A stretch of 64,000 nucleotides of DNA from Solea solea. Taxonomy: Eukaryota; Chordata; Actinopteri; Pleuronectiformes; Soleidae. Location: positions 22,452,180 to 22,516,179 of the forward strand of contig NC_081135.1 in the NCBI RefSeq assembly GCF_958295425.1, given 5' to 3'. A program made the position numbers and the translations under genes. Below the pieces are notes generated by a model. It saw only the letters and a list, made by a program, of their open reading frames with translations. It had not been told where the DNA came from and did not search any database. Positions 1 through 11,972 of the stretch are shown here, piece after piece (the first letter of the stretch is position 1; every line of letters starts with the position of its first letter).

Positions 1-59
1 AATGCAACCTCTCGCGAGCTGCTATAGTCAGTATAAGCTACTGTCTGGCATGGCCGTTG

Positions 60-230
60 TTTTTTCAAGTCATCCTTCTATTTTCGAGACCATCTTTGTC
101 AGTGTCAGGAATTCCCTGTCGTCCTTTTTACGGGATTAAATGAATGAATGGAGACATATTCCGTGTTTGTGTAAAAATGGTGACGGTAAGTTGAATGAAC
201 ATCTCATTAGCTGCCTTTCCTTAAATAATA
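60..230 (+). repeat. Left copy of a direct repeat flanking the fold-back element
   Basis: This stretch resembles 1720-1985. Shared words include GACCATCTTTGTCAGTGTC, GAATGGAGACATAT, CCGTGTTTGTGT and GAATGAACATCTCATTAGCT. The right copy is longer because it carries extra sequence in the middle. The two copies flank the fold-back element, so they may be outer parts of one composite element or a segmental duplication. The short open frames here are not convincing genes. Confidence 0.6.
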
Positions 231-424
231 ATACTAATAACAATAATAATAATAATAAAAAGGAGAAGAAGAAGTGTAGAGCCGGTCCTGGAATGGAAGC
301 AAGCCAGCCAGAGGGTGCGCAGTTTTATCCATGGTTCTCTACCTGCGGCATCACCGACACTGCCGCTGTAGTCTGTGGAGTAGGCGTCTGTTCTCCGGAG
401 ACTGCGGTCAAGTGAGCCGTCATT

Positions 425-1435
425 CGTTTTTAAGTGCGCCCGTGCAGTCGAACTTACGGTGAATGCTGGGAGTCGGCTGAGAATCAGCGCTAGTTTGATA
501 CCGAGCGAGATCATTTCCGGTTTTCAAAATAAGACGTTACAAGGGCAATCAATCATGCTGATTTTAAGACATTGGGTCACATTGTCCAGAAGCTATTGAA
601 CTAAATATTTTCCCTAATTTATCTAGATTTTTACTGTACAATAACAACACATTGGCCCATAAGTTCTGACAATGGTTGACACAATTGATCTCAGGAGCAT
701 GCTGACTACTCCCTCACTCATTATCAAACATTTTTACTGTATATTTTTGAGAAATTAATCTGCAAAGTTCTCTCTTTTTTCTCAGCATAAGGCCGAAAAC
801 TCAATTTTTACTGTACAATAAAATCACTTTGGCCCATAAGTTCGGACAATGGTTGGTACAGTTGACCTCAGGAGCATGCTGACTACTACACTGCAGTTTT
901 ACCATTCACCCATTCACTCACACTTACAGTACATACAGCACATCTATGTGCAGCGCAATTTCTGTCACTCATCTTTCATACCCACTCACACGTGCCCCTG
1001 AAGTCAACTGTACCAACCATTGTCCAAACTTATGGGCCAAAGTGATTTTATTGTACAGTAAAAATTGAGTTTTCTGCCTTTTTCTGAGTAAAATGAAGAC
1101 AGCTTTGATGCTTAATTTCTCAAAAAATATACAGTAAAAATGTTTGATAATAAATGAGGGAGTAGTCAGCATGTCCCTGAGGTCAACTGCACCAACCATT
1201 GTCCGAACTTATGGGCCAAAGTGATTTTATTGTACAGTAACAATCTAAATAAATTACGGAAAATATCTCGTCCAAAAGCTTCTGGACAATGTGACCAAAT
1301 GTCTTAAAATCAGCACGATTGATTGCACTTTTATTAGTAACGTCTTATTTTGAAAATCGATCTCGCTCGGTATCAAACTGGCGCTGACATTCTCAGTCGA
1401 CCGTAAGTTCGACTACAAGGGCGCACTTAACCGCA
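425..1435. mobile_element. Long inverted-repeat (fold-back) element
   Basis: The left arm (about 434-890) is closely matched by the reverse complement of about 1000-1432, with a loop of roughly 110 bp. Paired landmarks are TTTGATACCGAGCGAGAT (left) against its complement near 1360, and GGCCCATAAGTTC with GACAATGGTTG on both sides. Each arm itself contains two copies of the GGCCCATAAGTTC block, so the arms have an internal duplication. No transposase frame is present. This fits a non-autonomous fold-back DNA element; the superfamily could not be assigned because no clear terminus or target duplication was found. Confidence 0.7.
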
Positions 1436-1719
1436 GTCAGGAGGTGCGCAGTCAGGAGTCTGGTGTAAATTCACTTGCCACTCGCGTGTGTGTGTGTGTG
1501 TGTTTGTCGTGTTTAAAACGAAGTTACCACAGTTTCACGCTGCGGTTAAGTAGGTAACCTACTGTTTTTTGTAGTGGAGATGCAACCTGTGCCGAGGCGA
1601 GTAGAGCCGGTTGAAATACATGGCGTATAAGTGTCACGGCGTACGTCATGCCAGGCAAATTGTCATTTAGCCAATACCGACTTTCCTTACTGCGGAGTTG
1701 GTGCCGCTTTGCATGACCG

Positions 1720-1985
1720 TTTTTTTGCCAAACCATGCTTCTGTTTTCGGGACCATCTTTGTCAGTGTCGTCCATTTTACAGGACTAAATGACTGAATGG
1801 AGACATATCCCGTGTTTGTGTCCCACGGGGGCAACTGTGGCTTTCCACCGGCGTCCTCGTTTCCCATGAGGTGCACCAGGATACTAACGCTGACGTTAGT
1901 CTTCTTGTTCCTGGACAAATATGGTCATGGTAAGATGAATGAACATCTCATTAGCTACCTTTCAATAACCTTAAATAACAATAAC
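1720..1985 (+). repeat. Right copy of the direct repeat flanking the fold-back element
   Basis: Partner of 60-230, with the same order of shared words and a poly-AAT/ACA-like tail (about 1970-1995) matching the AAT-rich tail at 225-262. The stretch from 1435 to 1720 contains a short TG run and wording reminiscent of the MITE family near 49.5 kb. Confidence 0.55.
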
Positions 1986-2234
1986 AGCAGCAACTGTCGT
2001 TATTAATATAGTACAGTAATAATTACAGGACTAGCAGTAATACTGCTATATATATATAATAGTAAGTAAGAACAAGACCAGTAGTAATTTGTAGATCGAA
2101 CAGCTGCTCGAGGTGAATGACTACGAGAAAGTCAAAATAATTATTGCTTCTTCTTGTTGCTGCCTCTCACGTAACCTGCTGATGTGCTTTGTGTGATAGG
2201 GCTTTAAACACAACAAGGAGAACTAGAGTGGCAA

Positions 2235-3630
2235 TTCCGTGCCGAAATTTCGAGGGTGCCTGCAGTTCTTGCGGCATGTGTCGTCGGGTGCAGGGAAACA
2301 TTGGAGATTTGGATCCAATCCACCTTGGAAGTACTTTTTGGTAGAGTCACCCTTTCAAATACCAAGTTTTAAAGGAGAGAGGGGGAGAGAGAGATTCACA
2401 AGCCCTTCCGTTTCCCATTCATGTGTATGTGGAAGTTATATCGCATTTTTTTGCGATTTTTGTCGCCATGGTTACTTAAAACACTTAGAAATAGTCATAG
2501 CACACAAGTCCTGGTCAAGACGCACGTTTTGATATAACATGTGTGGGGGTTTTCTCAAAACTGTGGGAGGACTTACACGTCAAAGTTTTGCGTGGAAGAA
2601 TACAGAGAGACTTACACGCCCCTCCCTAAGTCCCCTCTTCTCCTTACACACGCACGCACACGCACACACACACCTGTCCCTATCTCTCCAAAACCAGCAG
2701 AGAAAGCAGAGAAAACAGCATGTTGTCATATTTCAAGAACGGTTGATGATAGAGATACAATTTTTGGTTTGTGAGCATCAGGAGGCTTTCAGCAACTCCC
2801 CCATTTAAATTTGTGACAAACGGGTGTGAATTGACAGAGAAATCACAGTTTTAAAATCACCCTCGGGTTGGTTTTTCCAAAACTCCAAGGCAGACATTTT
2901 AAACATTGACGTGGATGGAGACTGTGACCAGAACTCTCTGCGCTTTGAGGTGATTTTAAGAAAAACTACAAGTCATATGAACATGAAAACACACACAGGG
3001 TTAGACGACAACCATGGCAACGTTTTGATGTAAAAATTGTCTGTGTAGGTTGGAAATTGTGGGCAGGAGAAGAGTTTGTTTAGAGATTTTTCTGATTATT
3101 TTACTGGATCTCGCTAGAGTGACACACTCTAGCGATCCGCCCACACACCACTCAAACACTCATTATAAAATCTGAAAACGTAAAAAAAAAAGTACAAAAC
3201 GTAAACTGCGATTGTTTAAAAACCGTAACATGGATCAAAATGTCGACTTAGGTCAGAAAAGTCCCAAGTCTTGTGACCCGTTTAAAGTAACAATCATGTT
3301 TCTGCGTTAAAGTATGACGACACTGTGATGCTCCAAAGCGGGCTTGGTTTTTGGTCGTTTCCCATATGAGTGGAAATTATTTTACATTTTCGCGATTTTT
3401 GTGCTATGAAAAATCATAGCACACCATTCCCGGTCAAGGCGCACGTTTTGATATAACTTGTGTTGGGGTTTTCTCAAAACTGCGGGAGGAGTCGCGCGCC
3501 AAAAAACGGGAGGATGAGGAAAAATGAGCAGAATAAACACCGGGAGGATTACAAGATGTGCTTGCAGCACAATGCATTCTAGTGAGAACTCTAGGGAGTT
3601 CTGACTAGTATGCCTTGTGGCTGCAGGCAC
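2235..3630 (+). repeat. Dispersed repeat of unknown class, copy 1
   Basis: Starts near GTGCCGAAATTTCGAGGGTG and contains GGAGAGAGATTCACA-like text, CGCACGTTTTGATATAAC, a CA-rich tract and AGGCTTTCAGCAACTCCC. The same blocks in the same order occur at 3640-4078 (5' part only) and at 55405-56225. Part of the block set recurs again at about 3390-3490, so this copy has an internal duplication. No open frame with a recognisable domain was found. Confidence 0.65.
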
Positions 3631-3639
3631 CTAACTAGA

Positions 3640-4078
3640 TCGGCAATTCCGTGCCGAAATTTCGAGCGTGCCTGCAGTTCTTGCGGCATGCGTCGTCGGG
3701 TGCAGGACTTTTGCTGGTAAAGGATTAAAGGATTGAACCTTTCAAAGATGAAGTACATCAAGATGAAAACACCAAGTTTTAAAGGAGAGAGGGAGAGAGA
3801 GATTCACAGGCCCCTCTGTTTCCCATTGTTGTGTGAGTGGAAGTTATTTTTGCGATTTTTGTCGCCATGGTAACTCGAAACGCTTAGAAAAGTCATAGCA
3901 CACAAGTCCCGGCCAAGGCGCACGTTTTGATATAACATGTGTGGGGGTTTTCTCAAAACTGTGGCAGTAGGTTACACGCCAAAGTTTTGGATGGAAGAAT
4001 ACAGAGAGACTGATAAGCCCCTCCCCTAGTCCCCTCTTCTCCTTACACACGCACACACACACACACACACCTGTCCCT
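3640..4078 (+). repeat. Dispersed repeat of unknown class, copy 2 (partial)
   Basis: Begins again with GTGCCGAAATTTCGAGCGTG and ends in a CA-repeat stretch, immediately before the hAT-derived segment. Adjacent to copy 1 in the same orientation, so the two look like a tandem pair. Confidence 0.6.
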
Positions 4079-4084
4079 TATTCA

Positions 4085-4902
4085 TATCGCAAAAGCAACG
4101 ATATAAACAATATAGATTTTCCCCCTACATGTACATTTCTGGCACAATAAACTTCATTTTTACGATTGCCCTTGAATGCACCACTGCGGCCAGCCAACCA
4201 CAAACCTTATTTCATGCTTGCTGTGGATCGACAGCTGAAGCCAACCAATGACAAATATAGGAGGGCGGGAGGGAGACGGACACTGAGACGCGCACATACA
4301 CACACGACATACACAGCGGGAAAGAAAGTGACATGAGCGCGGAAGATAATGCGGCCGGTGGCGATTTTGTGCCAAAACATAAATCATCGTATTTTGGATT
4401 TAAAAAGGATGATGTCAACCAGAGCGAGGTGTTGTGCAGGTCGTGCTTGGCAAAAATTGCGACGAAGCAAGGTAGCACAACAAACATGTTTCACCACCTG
4501 AAACAACACCATCGCGTGCTGCACAAAGAGTGTATTACAATGAGAGAAACACCGGGGACTTCTCAGTCATCCCAAAAGAAGCCCAAGCAAAGTGTGTTTA
4601 CTGATGCGTTCAGTAGCGTTACACCGTATGAGTCGACGTCCACCGGACATAAAGGCGTTACAGACGCTATAACATACCACATTGCAAAAGACATGGTACC
4701 AGTGTACACAGTCTCACAGTGAGTTCTCATCAATAAAACTGCACTTTCCATAAAGTTTCCACAGTCTTTTGTATTATGATGTTTTAATTTTTCTGAAAAA
4801 TGCTTGGTTTTCACCGAACCCGTAGTCATATCGTATCATATCGATATCGAGATATCTGGCATGAATATCGAGATATGAAATTTTGTCCATATCGTTCAGC
4901 CC
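4085..4902 (+). mobile_element. Decayed hAT-family DNA transposon fragment
   Basis: The right end reads ATATCGTTCAGCCCTA, the complement of the TAGGGCTGAACGATAT terminus I associate with vertebrate hAT elements, and is preceded by ATATCGA-rich subterminal sequence. Inside is an N-terminal transposase fragment with a BED-type zinc finger (separate entry). The left end is missing or overlapped by the neighbouring repeat, so no 8-bp target duplication can be shown. The element lacks the catalytic and dimerisation parts of a hAT transposase. Confidence 0.6.
4333..4722 (+). pseudogene. hAT transposase N-terminal fragment (BED zinc finger)
   Basis: This open frame of 129 codons starts MSAEDNAAGGDF. 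Residues about 35-62 contain the BED-finger pattern: CRSCLAKI, a spacer, then HHLKQHH, giving a C-x2-C and H-x4-H zinc-binding set. BED fingers bind DNA at the transposon ends in hAT transposases and in domesticated ZBED proteins. The frame stops at 4722, long before the usual 500-700 residues, and the rest of the element is short non-coding sequence. It is therefore best read as the first exon or fragment of a dead transposase. A domesticated ZBED gene is unlikely because no continuation is present. Confidence 0.6.
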
Positions 4903-4916
4903 TAGGTCAGAGCACG

Positions 4917-7068
4917 AAAAACAAAAAAAGAGGCTCACTGGCAAATGTTTCGTCAGCTCCGCAATAAATGTACCTCCCTCATAAAGAAGGCTAAATCTGA
5001 ATTTTATATATCAGAAACTACCAAAAACCTGAATGATCCCAAGAAATTTTGGAATGTTGTGAGAGGTGTTTCTGGTACTACTTCTTCCAGTGAACTGCCA
5101 CCTTTTTTAGTCAAAGATTCTGTACACCTGACTGATAAATGTGCCATGCTAAATTATTTTAATGAACATTTTATCACAGCAGGGCACTTGTTTGATTCTT
5201 TAAATCGTGATTTTAAAAACACTGTTTTAAATAACGACTCTACTGTTGTAAGCCACCCCCCTGTTGATTGTGCCTTTTAATTTTGAACACGTGTCTATTT
5301 GTAGTCTGTAGTGCATTGGAAAAATTGGATCCCAAAAAATCAGCTGGTCCTAATGGTTTGGATCCATTTTTCCTAAAGCTGGCTGCTGATTTAATTGCTG
5401 AGCCTCTAACTGGTATTTTTAACTTAAGTCTTAGCAGAAACCAACTTCCTAAAATTTGGAAATCTGCATTTGTCCTCCTACTGCTTAAAGGAGGCGAACC
5501 CTCAAACGCGAACAATTACAGGCCTATTTCAAAATTATGCATTTTGGCGAAAGTATTGGAAAAATTGGTTTGCGATCAGTTGAAGGACTTTTTGGAATCT
5601 AACAACATTCTAAACTCTCTTCAATCAGGTTTTAGGAAGCAACACAGCACTGCTACTGCTGCCCTAAAAGTTTTAAATGATGTGTTTGAGGCATTGGACT
5701 CAAAAGTTTTGTGTTGCCCTGTTCATTGACCTGTCCAAGGCATTTGACACTGTGGATCACAATATTTTGCTAGATATTCTCATCAAAAAAGGCATCTCCA
5801 CACAAGCTACTACTTGGGTAAAAGATTATTTGGCAAATAGGACACAATGTGTTCAGATGGCTGGAGTTAGTTCCACTTTTCTTGAGGTCACAAAAGGTGT
5901 ACCTCAAGGCTCAGTCCTATGACCACTTTTGTTTACAATTTATATTAACGATCTGTGTGCAAACTTGTCCAATGCCTCGCACCATTTTTTATGCTGATGA
6001 TACAGTCATTTATTGCTCTTCACGTTCAATTGCACAAGCATTCATATTTTTGCAATCCGCCTTTGATACAGTGCAGACTAATCTGGAGAAATTGAAACTG
6101 GTTTTAAATGCTGAAAAATCCAAAATAATGTTTTTTTCAAACTCATCTGTTCCCATGGAACAAATCCCCTCAATTAGAACTTCCCATGGCAGAGCTCTTG
6201 AGCTGGTTACCAGTTATAAGTACCTGGGATTTATTATTGATGGGGAGCTATCTTTCAAAGTGCATGTTAGAAATTTGGTTTCTAAATTAAGGGTGAAGCT
6301 CGGTTTCTTTTATTTATTCTTTTATAGAAACAAGTCTTGTTTCTCCCTCAGAGCTAGGAAGGTCCTGATATCAGCGACATTCTTACCAATACTTGACTAT
6401 GGCGATGTTGTGTCCATGTGTGCCTCTAACAGTTGCCTACAGTCTTTGACTCCAGTCTATCATTGTGCTCTTAGGTTCATCACTGGCTGTAGCCGCCTCA
6501 CCCACCACTGTGAACTGTATGCCAAAGCTTCCATGTCTTCTCTGTCTGAAAGACGCTACACACACTGGATGACTCTGGTCTATAAGGCTCTTCTTGGCTT
6601 GGTTCCACCTATTTAAGTACTTTTCTTCAGCGGACCAGAAGCCATTATGCCTTACGTTCAAATGACATTTTGCACTTGTCTGCCTCACGCGTTCGGACCG
6701 AAATGGGAAAAAAAGCTTTCAGTTTCTCTGCCCCCTCTGCTTGGAATGCCCTCCAAACTGAACTTAAATTGCATGCTCTTATTTCACTGGGAGCTTTCCG
6801 CTCCATCTTAAAAGATAGACAACAAAAATCCATTGAACAGTGCCTGTGTTCTTAAATTTTTACTGTGACCACAACTCTTGCACTTTATGTTTGTCTAGTT
6901 GTACTCTTGAATTTCTATGTTTGTATTGTAGTTGCTGCCTTCCTGTTTTTATTTAACTATGATGTGTGCTGCTGCCTTTCTTGGCCAGGTCACCCTTGTG
7001 AAAGAGATCTTGATCTCAATGGGTCTTTTATCTGGTTAAATAAAGGAGAAATAAAAAAATAAATAAAA
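4917..7068 (+). mobile_element. 5'-truncated CR1/L2-type non-LTR retrotransposon
   Basis: Reverse transcriptase text runs across several frames on the + strand and ends in a conserved 3' untranslated region (GATCTCAATGGGTC, then TGGTTAAATAAAGG) and an AAATAAAT-type tail at about 7040-7068. Only the end of the endonuclease-RT linker, the RT and the C-terminal region remain. The 3' end lies about 25 bp before the splice acceptor of the Ig-V exon of the downstream nectin-like gene. It therefore sits in that gene's first visible intron, in the sense direction. Confidence 0.85.
4945..6855 (+). pseudogene. Reverse transcriptase of the CR1/L2-type LINE, broken
   Basis: The fragments in order are a linker (4945-5280, MFRQLRNKCTSLIKKAKSEF), RT fingers with KSAGPNGLDPFFLK and NNYRPISKLCILAKVLEKL (to about 5705), palm motif FIDLSKAFDTVDH, GVPQGSVL, then FYADDTVIYC from about 5985. 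The C-terminal part has SYKYLGFIIDGELSFKVHV and ends near 6855 with SAPSAWNALQTELKL. Breaks seen: a frameshift near 5705, a TGA directly after GVPQGSVL at 5919-5921, another frameshift near 5980, and a stop near 6614. The catalytic YADD box is intact in its own segment, but the gene as a whole is dead. Group assignment (CR1/L2 side rather than RTE or L1) rests on the RT and tail wording. Confidence 0.85.
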
Positions 7069-7093
7069 AATCATTGTGTGTTTTTACTTTCAG

Positions 7094-10000
7094 CTGTCCA
7101 GGTGATTGGAGGAAACCGGACTGCAGTCCAAGGAGGGACAATTGTCTTGCATTCCAACATAATTGACACCACAGAGACCCTTGGCCAAGTTTCATGGATG
7201 AGGGCTACCCGAGGAGAACCTCTGAATAACAACTTCTATACAGTTGTGTCCGACAATGGAGGAGTGGTGGACAATGGGCACAAAGATGGTCGATTTAAAT
7301 TCATTGGGAACTTAAAAGAGAAAAATGGATCTCTCCGGTTATCAAACGTCACATTGCTGGATGAAGGGGTCTACACATGCATCTTCACTCTTTTCCCGAG
7401 TGGAAATCACAAGACGGAGATACCTCTAAAAGTGCTAGGTTAAATCTAACATTTCATTTCGATATTTTGTGTGTGATAGTGGGAGAGGAAGAGGTACAGT
7501 ATTTGCTACCGTCTTGCTCAGATGTTAACTATGTTGTTCATTAATCCCCCAGTGCCTCCAGTCACAGAGGTAAAAGACGATCTTCCTGTTTTGGGCGATA
7601 AAGAAATTTCCCTTGCTACCTGCTTGGCTGCTGGTTCCAGGCCTCCAGCAGAGGTGAGGTGGCTCACCGGTACTCTCACACAAAAACTGAGGTCAACAAC
7701 CGACTACATCCAACATGAAAATGGTACGACTACCACAGTCAGCTACCTTATAGGTGAACCTACCAGAGAAATCTACCAACATGTGGTCCACTGTGTCATC
7801 ACCAGTCCGGCTTTGTCGAAAGAGGAGACAATACCATTCACCCTACAGATCTACTGTGAGTATACATTTGCATTTACTCCTCTACCTCAGTTACTCATGA
7901 AGTGTATCTTTCTTTTTCTTTCATTTGGGCCATCCAGTGCTGATTTTGCATGTACTGTACATCATTTAAATGTACAGCATTGAAATGTATAGCATTTCTT
8001 AATAAAAAGTGTCTTGCCCAAGGACACATCGGCAGGTAGACTAGCAGAGCTGGGAATTGAAGCAACAACAAAAGCACAATGTAATTAGTGTACACAGCAG
8101 CGGTTAGGGTTACCAGGTGACAGTGGTTTATTAGGCTATTTATTGTTGAATATAAAGACTTTAACATTGAACAGTGAAACATTGAAAAAAATACAAAATT
8201 AAATAATGGGAAAAAAAAAAATCATTGTCCCTGCTTCTACTGTGACTGTTAGTAGGAACAGCTTAGTTAGTTTACAACAGCAAAGTCAAAATAAACTCAA
8301 TATCTGGAAGAAGCTGAAGATTTGAGGCAAGATAAACAGCCGACACTGACAGCTGTCGTATTAGATTATTCTTAACTCTCATTAACAAGAAGTTATCTTA
8401 ACAAGCACACATGAGCGGTTTTCTGAAATATGACTCATATTTACGCACGTTGAATAAGTGGAAGGCGACTTGTTAGCCCCCACAAGAAAGTTATGTTAAT
8501 GGATATTACAAGGAAATGAGTATACACTAGATAGCCGCAGCGTTTTTAGAACACCATTTTTTTGATGCACAACAAGAATTTATTTATTCATTAAAAAACA
8601 CACACAAGGGCACTTTTTAATACGAGGCAAAAGGGGCAGGGGCTCGAGCATCCCTTGGGCCTTACGTGTGCACGTGCCTGCACATGTGGAGAGAAAAAAA
8701 ACTCCCCTTTGATCAGAAGAAATCTCTTTCACGACCAGACGCAAAGATGTGCTGCCATCTGCCTCGACCGGTTGGGGTGAAAGGAAAAATGTGGGATAGA
8801 AGAGAGCCGGGGCTGTGCTATTGATGGCTAATTGAAGGCTAGGTCACACTAAATTGTTAACACTTAAACATGTACAAGCTTTGTTTCCAATATTTTCTGG
8901 ATGTGTTCCAACAGTGACTGGAGTACTGTTCCCACGTAGGGAACTTTTCCTCAGTTTTGTTGTGGGAGCCATAAATGTCGATATTGCTTATTTTATTAAT
9001 TACTTATGGAATTGGTGCGCACTTGAGATTGGCTCATGGGTGATGGGTGTGTCACTAACAGGAGTATGTGGCAATAAAGGACTGCTCTCACCAGTTCACC
9101 GGTTTGTCTGTTATGACGTAGGGTGTTCATGTTGGAGTGATATCTTTTGTTGAACGCATCAATGCGTATTTATGTTTCCATGTGTGATTTCCCTCTTTGT
9201 TAGCACGAGCACGAACATGTGTAATAAAAGGGTGGTAGAGCCACTAAGAGTCACATGCGTTTGTGTGCGTGTCATCAGAAAGCTCACATGTTTGGTTTGG
9301 TTTTGAAATGATTAAACAACTTTAAAAAGACAACTTTATTGTCTATGTTTTCCAATGCAATGAACACATCCTGTGACTGCTATAAAGTAACAGCCACTAA
9401 CATTGTCTCCAGGCCTAATCTTCAAAGAATCGCAGATCGAGTTTAACTTGTTATTGAAACACACACCTGTGGGCTTTTGACCTTGGTTTAGGTCTTAAAA
9501 AATCACTCTCATGAGGCAGCTAATTTATCATAAACAAATTGACAGTAAGTCAAAATGTTTTTAATAAATGGATATACATTTGTATATGGCAGTACACAAA
9601 CATGTTCTTTAATAGCAGCAGTAGGATGAATTATATGATCCAAGATCACAAATAACAAATAAAACACCTTTATGTTCAACCTTGAACTGTGCCAAGACTT
9701 ATTAAACCAAAATGACCCTGAAACAGAATGACAACAACAATGTTGTCAAAACAAAGCGAGATAGCACTGTATGAGTAAACATGGGATTATTCTTCATTAT
9801 TTTGATAATATCACTACTTTCTCAGGCACAGCAACAACACAGCTGGTTCTCTCTTTCTCTTGTTTGCAGTTTCACCCAGGGAAGTGAACATCACCACGTC
9901 CAAAGACTCATTTCAGTGTGTGACTGAAGCCAACCCAAGTGCAAAAATTACCTGGAGCAGGTACAGTTGTTAAAATAACTAACACCACAAAGTCAAAATA

Positions 10001-11897
10001 TCTAAAGACGAAAAGTCCTGTTGAGGTGCAACTGTTTTGGAAAGTTACATGAAGGGAGGGACATTGTGGGTAAAGGGAGTTTCCAAAGCTGGTCAACTGT
10101 CAACTATACAGCAGGCATTTCTGAATGTGTGTTCTGAAGAGCACAAACTTAGAAAATGTATCATTTAAATTCATTCAACTCTCAACGTATTTCTCAACAG
10201 TTTGAAACATGCCACTGCTGTGAAACTGCACGTCACTTTGTTTTGTTTGTCTGTTTCAGACCTGGTCAACCGTGGCCTCAATCTGCTGTCCACGTACAGG
10301 GTGCCACGCTACAGTTTTCAAGCATGAACTTTGACCTGAATGGCCTCTACCAGTGTGAAGTGTCTAACTTACATGGACGTAACCGTGCTTATGTGTTTGT
10401 GCATGTGACTTCAGGTGAGGTCTTGTTCTGCTTTGACTCCGTCATGAATGTGAAGTTAATCAAAACTGCTCAAATCGTGCCTGCCAGGACAAGAGAGTAG
10501 AACATCACTACCTAGATTTAGCTCCATGTTTAGCTGTATATCAGTGATATTTAAAACAAATAGACTAATGCAGAGATGATAATGTTGCTTCCAGCATGTA
10601 TGAGTACATTTTAAACACCTTGGGGCAGATGTGCTGCATGAGGTTTTTCCTAGCCTTTGCAGCCTTTGTTTTTTGTTTCTTGAGTTGTTTGAGATTGCAA
10701 TACCTTTTCATTTTTAGCTCTAAGCAAAAGAATCTGCTCAAAAACAGTAGGAACAGACACAAAACTGTCTAAAATATAATAATAATCATAATAATAATAA
10801 TAATTAGATCACTACTTCACTACTAATCTGCTATGATAACGTCATACTTAAAAGCAGTACAGCTGCAGAAAGACAGGAAAGAGCTTACATTTCTGCACAA
10901 CGGGCTTTCAAAATACTGAAAATAACTGAATACTCTGTATCGAGTGATTTTGACAGCATTACGGATGCTGCTGATGCTAACTGCAGTGCACTTCCTGTTT
11001 AAAATAAAATCAGGTAGTCCATGGTCTGGCAGTCACTTATAGTCAATCAGCAGAGACTGCACATCTGCTATCTACTGAGGACAATGATTAGTTGGAAATG
11101 TGAATTTGACAGTGACCCATAAAATGTATGTTTGAAAACCACCAAAAACACTCTTAAATAAATGTCCCTTTTTGTCCATTTGGTCCAAACACCATCACTT
11201 CCGTCTTCCTTCCCAAGCTTTAATCTCCTCGAGACATGCGAGACGTGATTTGGCCGGGTAGACATCCTTACATTTTAAGTGTACATAAATCTGACTGTCA
11301 TCAACATAACAGTGGAGGGAGATAAGGGGTTTTCTAAGAATGGAACCCAAAAAAGCAGGGGCCCTCAAAGTGAGCCCGGTGGGACCCTGCATAAGATGGT
11401 AGTGGATGAGGATTGTGTAGTGGGTTTTAAGAAAAAACCTCTTCATAAGAACAGTGTATGTTTGTATTTCCTATTTCTTGTGTTCTGTCTCCCTACAGGA
11501 GCCTGCCGTGCCTGTTGGACTTTATTCTGTATTTTGTTTTTCCTGAATGTCACTGCAGCTGTCGTGTGTTGCCTTCTTAAATATGGGATACTTCAAAGGT
11601 ACTAAGTACACCAGTACTGTATTTGTATGAAGTTCTCTTGTGGTTTAGTAATTGATTGTGTATTGTACAGGATAATTGAAGGTATACGTGAGAGGCTGCA
11701 GAATGTCCCACGCAGTTCCAGTGGACCTGCAGAGACTGGAAGTTTAGCAGATGAACCAGAGTTACAGCCAATGAGATCGGTAAAATTTGTTTGATATTTC
11801 ATTTGGTGCAGCTCAATTTATGTTGCAGCTATATTTTCCTCCTCCTTCCTTTTTTCTACCTGCAGTTTTTACAATATTACAACAGTTTCATTGTATG

Positions 11898-11972
<75 letters not shown>

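Noticed and set aside
4333..4722. A domesticated ZBED-type gene
   Set aside because: The frame ends soon after the BED finger and hAT terminal sequence follows at once, so a dead transposon is the simpler reading.
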